From: Stentor roeselii | Taxonomy: Eukaryota > Ciliophora > Heterotrichea > Heterotrichida > Stentoridae | Length of the DNA: 64,000 bases | Assembly: GCA_006503475.1 (NCBI GenBank) | Contig: RSEH01000077.1 | Span: forward strand, 1 to 64,000 | Direction of reading: 5' to 3' | Position numbers and translations under genes: made by a program | Part shown: positions 31,842 through 39,438 of the stretch, piece by piece | Layout: the number at the start of each line of letters is the position of its first letter | How positions within the stretch are numbered: position 1 is the first letter of the stretch | Notes under the pieces: generated by a model | The model's input: only the letters and a program-made list of their open reading frames with translations | Databases searched by the model: none | What the model was told of the DNA's origin: nothing

Positions 31842-32551
31842 TTATGGTTGTTTTTTGGCATGGGTTTTTTGTGGAGGTTTTTTGTGGAGGTTTATGAATG
31901 GAATGGATTGAATTCGATGTGAGGAAAAGAGGTTTTAAAATAGTGGAAATTTAGAGATTTTTTGATTTTTCATTTTGTTGTGTTATTAATTACGAATTCT
32001 AGTCTAGGATTTGCGAACTTTTATAGTTGTTTAGATTAAATTTCAATCTGTTTGAAAAAATGGATAGTGATTAGAGAAATATGGTGAACTTGGCTTCTAA
32101 TTACACTGAGAGGGTTAGAAGGAAGTAAATTATCAACTCTTATAAAGCAAGAGATGATTTGCTGATTTAAGAGAAATTTTTTTTAAGGATTAAATCTAAT
32201 TAAATGCGAGTATAAGAAGGTCAGATTACTTCCAGAGATAAAAAAGGATTCTCCGAGATACACAGGGTGTATTACTCCAATTTAAAAACGTTTAAACATA
32301 TAAGAATATCTAGTTAATCTGCATAATTCTTCAAAATAAATCATCCTAATATCTTATATTTCTGATTCTTAGATTTATAAGTAAAATTATACAAAACATC
32401 AAATGAAAACTTATAAAAAATATGTTCTAGAAGACCCTTCTTTCACCCTTCCCTTCTTCTGCATTATCTTCAAAGAAATTACAGTTTTATATATAAAAAT
32501 AATATATTATAAGATAGTCTCTGTTTCTTACCTCTATCTTAGGTTAATTTA
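31842..32551. other. intergenic, divergent flank of ferlin and zinc-finger gene
   Basis: About 0.7 kb. The first 130 nt beside the ferlin are strongly C-depleted on the + strand (G-depleted on the ferlin sense strand). The rest is plain AT-rich sequence with no frame. Confidence 0.55.
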
Positions 32552-32980
32552 ATGGCTATTAAAATGAAAACCATTGAAAGCGAAGAATCATCAGAAGGAC
32601 TAAAGTGTCCTCATTGTGATCAAGTAATTAAACATCATTACTCTCTTGACAGGCACATCAAAGTAGTCCACGAAGGACATAGGCCATTTATTTGTCATTG
32701 TGGAAAAGCCTTTGCAACTAGAGAGCAATTCTCCAGGCATACTAACAGTAAACATACCCTTACAAAACCTTTTACATGTGAAAGAGGATGTCAAAAAGCT
32801 TTTTCATCTTATAGTGCAAGGTCGTATCACCATAAAATAATCCATGAGAATTTGAGGTACAAGTGCCACTGGATTGGCTGCTATAGGGAATATTCATCAT
32901 TGTTTCATCTTGAAAAACATCTAAAAAAACCGCATGAACTTCTTTTACAAGTCATTCGAAAAATTCAAGGATTAGATTAA
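32552..32980 (+). CDS. four-finger C2H2 zinc-finger protein
   Basis: A 142-codon frame made almost wholly of four C2H2 fingers: CPHCDQVIKHHYSLDRHIKV, ICHCGKAFATREQFSRHTNS, CERGCQKAFSSYSARSYHHK and CHWIGCYREYSSLFHLEKHL. The first two have Cys spacing of 2 or 1, the last two of 3 or 4, in the TFIIIA style. The second finger is odd: CHCG leaves only one residue between its Cys. The protein probably binds DNA or RNA in the nucleus. C2H2 arrays are rare in ciliates, which makes this worth noting. There is a second possible start at MKTIESEE, four codons in. Confidence 0.88.
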   Translation: MAIKMKTIESEESSEGLKCPHCDQVIKHHYSLDRHIKVVHEGHRPFICHCGKAFATREQFSRHTNSKHTLTKPFTCERGCQKAFSSYSARSYHHKIIHENLRYKCHWIGCYREYSSLFHLEKHLKKPHELLLQVIRKIQGLD

Positions 32981-33452
32981 GTTAAAATGATCTTATTAGC
33001 TGTCTTCATTAAGAAATAGTGGTTTCAAATTTCAAATTTGATAAATTTTTTGTATAAATGGTATTTGAAAATTTTGAGTTTATTTTGTTTGAGTAATTGA
33101 CAAGGTATTTAGATAAAAAGCCTACAATATTGTCGGATTCAGCATGAATCAAGAGTAAGAAAAGTTTGATTTTGAGATAATTGTAAAAATTATGAAATTA
33201 TCAGAAATATTTTATCTATCCCTTTATAAATTTTTAAGTAAAATCCAAGCCTTCTTTCCAAATAACTATCTTGATGTTAAAAACTACTTCAATCAAATCA
33301 ATCAATTTGATTTATAGAGTACTCTTGAAATACAAAGAATAAATAAAAATCTCTAAAAAGACCTAAATTCCTATATCTCCAATTTTTTTTAAAATTTACT
33401 CTGATCTTCTAATCATCTTCTCCTCTATTCCTCCATAGTTTATCTTAAAACC
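32981..33452. other. intergenic between convergent genes
   Basis: About 470 nt, AT-rich, with no reading frame, repeat or RNA motif seen. Confidence 0.55.
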
Positions 33453-34622
33453 CTAACCCTTCTTAATCATCTCTGAAATCTCATCAAAATGGCTTAAATC
33501 TCCTGAAAGAACAAACCCACCATGATCCAATTTCCTATCAAAATCCTTAAATCCAACAACCTCCTTCTTAACCACCTCACAAAAAGCAATTCCATCATTA
33601 GGACTGACAATTTTATCAAACCTTCCATAAAACAACGCAAGTTTCGCTGTAATATTTCCATAATCAACAACAGGAGGTAGATCCATTCCATAAACACAAG
33701 AATTTTTAATTTTTTTTCCATAATCAAAAGCAGTAGGTCTTACTTGATTCCTAACTTTAAGCTGCTGATAATACTTCAAGTTATCCAAAGAAGTTCCTCC
33801 AGCCAGTTGATTCAAGTAAAAAGGAAAAAATTCAAAAGAGTCTCCAGTGATATCCGGGTTATACCTATCAGTATATAAATATTTTACCACTTGAGGGAAC
33901 TCGAAAGCCAATTTTGAATGAAAGGTTCCATTTGGACTATGACTTCCTGATGAGAGTTTTCCAGTCATTTCCCAGTACTTCAATTGACGGTCGCTTATCA
34001 ATTTTTTGAAGTAACGGGCTGTTGCTGTTATTGTTCCACTCACTGGCGCTAAAAGACCTGCTAGGTTTATTTTCTTGTTGTAACTGGAATCTAATGATAG
34101 AAGAGTCAAGAGAACGTGACCTCCTTGTGAGTAACCGATGTAGTTCAACTTCTCTTTGTTGCTGGTTGATAGGATGTAGTTTATGCTGCAAGGAAGATCG
34201 TATTTTGAAATGTGATAGGCTGTCCAGTCCCAGTATGGAATGCTCGAGGATGAGAAATGTTTGTGAGAAAGACTGAAACGACTTCCTCGACAGTTTAAAA
34301 GCCAAACGTCGTGACCTGATGATGATAGTCGGAAAGCTGGGGCTAGAGTTGATTTGTTTACGATGAAACAGAGAGAGGATTGAGTTAATCCGTGTACTAA
34401 TAGCACCGGATCTCCATTTGACCCAGGACTAGAACTCTTTATTCTGAAAAGTTGCAGAATATAACCATCTGCCGTTGTGATTGAGTGACTTTCACTTGAA
34501 AACCCTGATGATCTGCATATCTCCTCAAATGAATAATGATAAGAATCTGGTAAGCGGCATCCATTTATCAGTGCACGAAAGCCAGCATATCCTCCTGCGA
34601 CAAGTAAAGCATTAGTCAACAT
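33453..34622 (-). CDS. secreted/lysosomal acid lipase (alpha/beta hydrolase)
   Basis: A 389-codon frame starting MLTNALLVAGGYAGFRALIN, a likely signal sequence or anchor. It has the landmarks of the gastric/lysosomal acid lipase family: DGYILQLFRI near residue 50, VLLVHGLTQSS with the oxyanion loop, YWDWTAYHISKYDLP (the FWDFSFHEMAKYDLP-like block), the nucleophile elbow GYSQGG at about 161-166, the acid in YGRFDKIV near 331 and the catalytic His in DHGGF near 364. Length agrees with the family (about 370-400). It should hydrolyse triglycerides or sterol esters in food vacuoles or lysosomes. The gene faces away from the Spen-family gene. Confidence 0.92.
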   Translation of the reverse strand: MLTNALLVAGGYAGFRALINGCRLPDSYHYSFEEICRSSGFSSESHSITTADGYILQLFRIKSSSPGSNGDPVLLVHGLTQSSLCFIVNKSTLAPAFRLSSSGHDVWLLNCRGSRFSLSHKHFSSSSIPYWDWTAYHISKYDLPCSINYILSTSNKEKLNYIGYSQGGHVLLTLLSLDSSYNKKINLAGLLAPVSGTITATARYFKKLISDRQLKYWEMTGKLSSGSHSPNGTFHSKLAFEFPQVVKYLYTDRYNPDITGDSFEFFPFYLNQLAGGTSLDNLKYYQQLKVRNQVRPTAFDYGKKIKNSCVYGMDLPPVVDYGNITAKLALFYGRFDKIVSPNDGIAFCEVVKKEVVGFKDFDRKLDHGGFVLSGDLSHFDEISEMIKKG

Positions 34623-35006
34623 TCTAATGATTATAAAATATCAAAACAATCCCAAATTTCACCAAAAACAACCAATCCAAAACCCCTAAATCCAAAACCA
34701 CAATAAATCCTAATCCTCTTCCTCATCCTAAAAATCCAAAAAATCACCGAAAAAAACCTCAAATAATCATATAATCCTAAAATTAACACCCATTCCTCCA
34801 CCATTCATTCCAAGACCCACCTCAAAATTCCCACCGATCCTTAAAAAAATCTAAACCAATCCTCTCAACCCTCCAAATTAAAAAAATCCAAAAAAATTCC
34901 CTAAACCATTCCTCCTTCCAAAGTCCTAATCTTCAAATCAAACATCCCAATTTCCAAATTTTTCTGAATCAAAATTCCATATTCTAATCCATATAATTCA
35001 ATAAAA
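34623..35006 (+). promoter_or_regulatory. G-depleted, C/A-rich 5' flank of the Spen-family gene
   Basis: From about 34640 to 35000 the + strand holds only a handful of G but very many C. This is a striking strand asymmetry with motifs such as TCCAAAA and CCTAAA repeated irregularly. It ends CATATAATTCAATAAAAATG at the Spen start. The same sense-strand G depletion is seen upstream of other genes here, so it may mark the transcription start zone. That function is inferred. Confidence 0.45.
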
Positions 35007-36872
35007 ATGACCTCAACAATTCCAAGACGTCGTTCCCGAAGTCGATCTCCAGAAGGTGTAAAGCTCTACGTAAAGAACCTTCCCCTGGACTACTCCCAGG
35101 AGTATCTGAAATCGACATTTGAGCGCTATGGGACTACGACTGAAGTAAAAATCATTCGAAAAGGGCCGAATGGCCAGCCTCTCAGAGACTTTATCTACGG
35201 ATTCGTGTCGATGAGTTCGGCTGAAGCAGCAAAACAAGCCATTGAAGACCTGAACAGGCAGGGCTGGACTGTCAGCTTCAGTAAAGAAAACTCTTCGAAG
35301 CCGGCCCCGCAACCGCAAACTCAGATAAACGAACAGATGCCAAAAGTTCAGAGTTTTCAAGATAATGCACAAGCCACTAATATTATGCTATTAAATAATG
35401 CGAATCCTAAACCTGGATCGGCCATGGACCAAGGGATGCTGGAAAGGTTACTATCTGAACATCAACCTTCTTGTTTAAATATATCGGACGTTCCTGATTT
35501 TTTTAGGTCTTTTTTCATGGTACGGGAAGTATGGATTGGGAATATTTCACCGTCTACTGATAAACAGCTTTTGTATGATGCTTTTAAGTCTTATGGAGTA
35601 ATCGAAGGTATTGAAATGTTCTCATCCAAAGGATTTGCCTTCATAAAATACCGAAAAGTTTTATGTGCAACGCGTGCATACGAACTTGCTGACGGTATCA
35701 TAGTTGACGGGCGTCCAGTAAAAGTCGCATTTGCTGACCCAACCCGTAGAATTGATATAGTTGGCGATTCAATATCTCCAGAAAACCCAAATTTTAACCC
35801 AATCGATGATGATAATTTCAAAAACTTGTTTCTGGGATACTCTCACTCAGCAGTTGTTCCCCCAGAAGCGAAACTTCGTGAAGTCTTTTCTAGGTACGGA
35901 AGAGTTAAAAGAATTTCTATTCGACAAGCTACTTCTACTACTCGTCCTTATGCTTTTGTTGACTTCGAAAGAGGTGAACAAGCTAGCGAAAGTAGAAAAA
36001 GATTGTATATTGAAGACTATGACGGATCCAAGAGGAAAGAACTTGGCGACCCAGCTTTAGAAATTTCTTTTAAGAACACGAATAATATTGTGTCTAAGAA
36101 TGGAGTTAAAAATGGAGTCAGATATCAAGATAAGAATTCAAGGGAAGACTCGGAGCTGGTTCGGAGATTGATGGATAAACCACCAGCTTTTGTAAATTTG
36201 CTCAAATTCCAAACACTTTTTGTTATTCCCAATTATGGAATGATGGGGAATGTTACTTATAACTTTCCTATTTTTCAACCTCCAACAGTCAACCATTCAG
36301 GTGCAATAGAACCAGCTCCAGCCCCAAAAAAAGAAGAAGAAAATCCAAACATAGGTTCCGTAGTATGGTCAGGTTTCATAACCAGAAGTAAAAACTACCG
36401 AGTAGGAATCGATGCAACATTAGTAGAAGGTAACGAAGACTGTTTTCCAGCAAGTCAATACCACATAAATATATCTCATCGAGTTCAATTAAGTGAAGTA
36501 TTCAAATTCGAAAGACTAGCTCTCGTAACTCTCGACGCTTCGAACGAGACCCAACAAGAGTCTTTCCAAGAATACGTAAAATATTTCTCTAAGAAAGAAA
36601 GAGCCGGTTACGTTGCTATAAAAAATCTGTTGCTTTACATTTGTCCACCAGTTAATCAAATACGTTCTCTTTACTCTAAACTTGAAGACAATCAAATGCT
36701 AGGAGTATTCGTCGATCCAAATAAAAAAGTAGAGAAAGCGAAGGATAAGGCTAAAGTTGAGGAATTTGATAAGAAAAAGTTGGAAGAATTGATAGGGTTG
36801 TTAGAAAGGCCTGATGTGAAAAAGCACTTTGAGTCGAAAAGTGGAGAGTTGAAGCTAGATTTGAATATGTAG
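35007..36872 (+). CDS. Spen-family RNA-binding protein (3 RRM plus SPOC)
   Basis: A 621-codon frame. A short Arg/Ser head (RRRSRSRSPEG) is followed by RRM1 (about 18-92, LYVKNLPLDY), RRM2 (about 172-245, VWIGNIS, then GFAFIKY) and RRM3 (about 270-355, NLFLGYSHS, then YAFVDFERG). A C-terminal SPOC domain spans about 448-570 (SVVWSGFITR, RLALVTLDAS, GYVAIKNLLLYICPP, LGVFVDP). This order is that of Spen/RBM15/FPA proteins, which link RNA binding to m6A machinery, splicing, polyadenylation and corepressors; SPOC reads phosphoserine, for example on the RNA polymerase II tail. The last 50 residues are Lys/Glu-rich. No intron is needed. Confidence 0.93.
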   Translation: MTSTIPRRRSRSRSPEGVKLYVKNLPLDYSQEYLKSTFERYGTTTEVKIIRKGPNGQPLRDFIYGFVSMSSAEAAKQAIEDLNRQGWTVSFSKENSSKPAPQPQTQINEQMPKVQSFQDNAQATNIMLLNNANPKPGSAMDQGMLERLLSEHQPSCLNISDVPDFFRSFFMVREVWIGNISPSTDKQLLYDAFKSYGVIEGIEMFSSKGFAFIKYRKVLCATRAYELADGIIVDGRPVKVAFADPTRRIDIVGDSISPENPNFNPIDDDNFKNLFLGYSHSAVVPPEAKLREVFSRYGRVKRISIRQATSTTRPYAFVDFERGEQASESRKRLYIEDYDGSKRKELGDPALEISFKNTNNIVSKNGVKNGVRYQDKNSREDSELVRRLMDKPPAFVNLLKFQTLFVIPNYGMMGNVTYNFPIFQPPTVNHSGAIEPAPAPKKEEENPNIGSVVWSGFITRSKNYRVGIDATLVEGNEDCFPASQYHINISHRVQLSEVFKFERLALVTLDASNETQQESFQEYVKYFSKKERAGYVAIKNLLLYICPPVNQIRSLYSKLEDNQMLGVFVDPNKKVEKAKDKAKVEEFDKKKLEELIGLLERPDVKKHFESKSGELKLDLNM

Positions 36873-36922
36873 GCTGATATTAGCATTTATTATTATTTTT
36901 ATTAGAAAGATGGAGAAAGGGT

Positions 36923-37846
36923 TTATGTTTTATGGCAGGATAGGCAGTAGGGTCTTTTGGTTTTGTAGTAGCAATAAGGACAGAGGGAATTAAAACACAT
37001 GATGTCGTAAGTGTTGCAAGACTTACATTTTAAACTGTCTTTTGTACAGATTTCACATTTATTACCCATTTTTTTAAAGCATCTTTCACAAAGTTGATGA
37101 ACTTTACACAAATCATTCGAACTTTTTTGACAATTACAAGTAGTACATTTTTCACTTATGTCTAAAGCAGATCCGAATGTTTTACAAGAGAAACATTCAA
37201 GGCTTAATAAATTGCAAAAGCTACATTCCCAGAAATCTCCTCGTTTATTCAAAGCAACACCTCGATTGCAAATAGAACATATGACATTAACTAATTTTTT
37301 TTTGCAGATCATGCAATTTTGTAGGTTAACGCTGCAAGTTTCGCAATAATGATGATCACATTCAGAGCATTTCTCTAATTTGGCTCTATTTACTATAACA
37401 GGTCCTATTTGATGAGCGCCTTGTTTTGTTTTATTATTTAAAGTTACTGTCTTTTTCTCCTGAGGTTTCTTAATAACTGGACTTATAGATGGATTTAATT
37501 GTGCAGGACTTTTTATTTCTTCATTAGGAGAGTTTAATAGAAAATCTTGATTTTGACTTTTTCGAATATTTAAATAATTCGGTTCTTGATCAGCGTACTT
37601 GTTGGGAGAGTAAGTATCATACCGCTCGAAATTAAAAACCACTTTAACCAAAGAGTTGCAGTTTAAACATTTAGGTCTACTTCCAAAAGAATCATCTTGC
37701 AAAGGAGAATTCTCTAACTTATAAGCACATCCCTCACAAATCATATGAAAATAATTGTAATTCGAGTACCTAAGTCCCGTCTGCGATGAGCACATCAAGC
37801 AACTTCCTTGACAAACTGAGTAATTATCCTCATAAGCGACTTCCAT
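36923..37846 (-). CDS. Cys-rich zinc-ribbon-like protein
   Basis: A 307-codon frame with about a dozen CxxC pairs throughout (CLMCSS, CEGC, CLNC, CSECDHHYCETC, CMICKK, CSICNR, CEICTK, CKSC). A Ser/Pro/Lys linker at about 100-150 splits it in two. The pattern implies several zinc knuckles, some RING- or B-box-like, but no canonical finger can be assigned. It may be related in style to the larger Cys-rich protein at 52046-54103. There is no membrane segment. The last residues CHKT are followed directly by TAA. Confidence 0.75.
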   Translation of the reverse strand: MEVAYEDNYSVCQGSCLMCSSQTGLRYSNYNYFHMICEGCAYKLENSPLQDDSFGSRPKCLNCNSLVKVVFNFERYDTYSPNKYADQEPNYLNIRKSQNQDFLLNSPNEEIKSPAQLNPSISPVIKKPQEKKTVTLNNKTKQGAHQIGPVIVNRAKLEKCSECDHHYCETCSVNLQNCMICKKKLVNVICSICNRGVALNKRGDFWECSFCNLLSLECFSCKTFGSALDISEKCTTCNCQKSSNDLCKVHQLCERCFKKMGNKCEICTKDSLKCKSCNTYDIMCFNSLCPYCYYKTKRPYCLSCHKT

Positions 37847-37882
37847 ATATCTATATTTACCATAACCATAAAAACAACTACT

Positions 37883-38647
37883 TTAACTTCTAGTGATTTC
37901 CTCAGTAGTCTGTGTGGTTCCATCATTCATTTCCCAGATTTTTTTCACCCTTCTCGTAACTTTTGCCCCATCAGAGTCAGTCCTGATTTCGCAAGTCAAC
38001 TTCAAAGCATCTTCCACCCAATCTTTAACATCCGGGTCTAAATCAACCCGGTCGTCTGTGAAAGGAATTTGAGGAAGTTCTTCTCGATCTATGAAGTCAC
38101 CGGCGAATACGCAACAAATGACGGCACCGTATTGGGCGTGTTTAGAGGCTCCTATTCCGCATTTTTTAAATCGAGGGTTGAGGACTAAATTTCGGTGAGG
38201 CCTTGATGGAAGACCGTCGTCGATTATTAAGTTGGATACTGACTCAAATGCACTTATTGAACCGTAGTCTATTGTTTCACCGATGAACTCGCACCATCTT
38301 CCGAATGAGTCGAGACGGTCTTGAAGAGTTGATTCACGACTACCGATGTGGCCCACTATACCTAGTGGGCCGGTGTCGTTGCAGTGAGATTGAGCTGCTC
38401 GACGCATTCCTTCTGATTTGATAAGAGGTGGAGCAGGTCTCATAGATCGTAGATAAATCAAAGCATCATTCAATCCCGCAACCCCTTCCCTAGTAAGTAC
38501 AGGAACCGTTCCTTTCCTCATTCTCGAGTAATTCTCCCTAAAATTCCCTTTCAATTCTTCCATCCGATCAGCATATTCACCCGGTTTAGTCCTAGCAAGA
38601 TTAATTTCCTGAAAGACTTCTTCAATAAACGCTGAGTAACTAGCCAT
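37883..38647 (-). CDS. CAP (SCP/PR-1) domain protein
   Basis: I take the start at MASYSAFIEEVFQEINLART (ATG 38647-38645) because it has TATATAATAA next to it; the frame is open further upstream to 38707, but that would run into the divergent gene. Residues about 6-170 form a CAP domain: EINLARTKPGEYA, PPLIKSEGMRRAAQSHCND, GHIGSR, GETIDYG, RPHRNLVLNPRFKKCGIGA and the CCVFAGDF strand. A 70-residue acidic/helical tail follows. With this start there is no signal peptide, so it may be cytoplasmic, as several ciliate CAP proteins appear to be. The biochemical role of CAP domains varies (lipid binding and others). Confidence 0.85.
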   Translation of the reverse strand: MASYSAFIEEVFQEINLARTKPGEYADRMEELKGNFRENYSRMRKGTVPVLTREGVAGLNDALIYLRSMRPAPPLIKSEGMRRAAQSHCNDTGPLGIVGHIGSRESTLQDRLDSFGRWCEFIGETIDYGSISAFESVSNLIIDDGLPSRPHRNLVLNPRFKKCGIGASKHAQYGAVICCVFAGDFIDREELPQIPFTDDRVDLDPDVKDWVEDALKLTCEIRTDSDGAKVTRRVKKIWEMNDGTTQTTEEITRS

Positions 38648-38661
38648 ATATAATAAAACCC
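38648..38661. promoter_or_regulatory. 14-nt divergent intergenic region
   Basis: ATATAATAAAACCC is all that separates the start codons of the CAP gene (leftward) and the tetraspan gene (rightward). It contains a TATAATA core readable from either strand. Confidence 0.5.
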
Positions 38662-39366
38662 ATGATAATGAACCTTCGAATCGGTCCATGCGACCACAAA
38701 GCCGCATGGTTCATAGTCCTAGTTCTAAAGATTGCTTCAATATCACTAACAACGGCATCAATCTTCCTTCCCATCTGGGCAACAACAGGCGATAACGAGT
38801 TAGGTCTATTTAAATGCAGCAGTTCATGTTCCAAAAACAACTACAAAGACCAAAGAGCTCTGACCTGTAGTCAAGCAGACTTCTCAGAAGACTTCGAAGA
38901 TTCTCTCTTATCAAACAAACTGCATTCCGGTTGCAAGATGTTCAGTGGACTTGAACTTGCTTTTTATGCTTATACTTTATGTGCAGGAGCTTCAGTCTTC
39001 TTTACTCTTGTTTGGCTTTTCTCGATTTTCGCATTTTGTTCAAGAAAAATTACTTTGAACTGTGGAGTACTTTTTGGATTTTTTTCTTTCGCAAGTCAAA
39101 CTATTGGAGTCACTTTTTGGATACTTAAAAGTAATACTTCACTTTCTACTTGCTCGGAATTTCCAAGTGATGGAAGTGCTCCTCTATTGTGCATCGACGT
39201 CGGGGTCAAAGTCGCCATGGCTGCTGGAGGCGCTTATTTGGTGTTGCTACTTGTTTACATCATCATTGCGCGAAAGGCAAAAGAAAGAATTCTTATTTCA
39301 GAGAATCAAAACTTTAAGATAAACGTGGTGCAACCTGATTCTTCAACTCTTGCGATAAAGATTTAA
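38662..39366 (+). CDS. claudin/PMP22-like four-transmembrane protein
   Basis: A 234-codon frame, MIMNLRIGPCDHKAAW (a second ATG two codons in is also possible). There are four membrane segments, at about 15-37, 99-123, 131-152 and 176-200. The first extracellular loop has W..GLF.CSSSC, close to the W-GLW-C-C signature of claudin/PMP22/EMP/Ca-channel-gamma tetraspans. The tail is cytoplasmic and ends SSTLAIKI. Family members organise membrane contacts or modulate channels; nothing more can be said here. It shares a 14-nt promoter region with the CAP gene. Confidence 0.75.
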   Translation: MIMNLRIGPCDHKAAWFIVLVLKIASISLTTASIFLPIWATTGDNELGLFKCSSSCSKNNYKDQRALTCSQADFSEDFEDSLLSNKLHSGCKMFSGLELAFYAYTLCAGASVFFTLVWLFSIFAFCSRKITLNCGVLFGFFSFASQTIGVTFWILKSNTSLSTCSEFPSDGSAPLLCIDVGVKVAMAAGGAYLVLLLVYIIIARKAKERILISENQNFKINVVQPDSSTLAIKI

Positions 39367-39438
39367 ATAAATCTGAATTAATGTAGAGAATATTATGGTG
39401 TAGGTTCACTTAAAGCGAAATTATTGAATTTAACTATT

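Noticed and set aside
37883-38707. Upstream start (MRLCGRMDRFEG...) for the CAP protein
   Set aside because: It would overlap the divergent tetraspan gene by 46 nt, and the downstream ATG has the TATAATA context.
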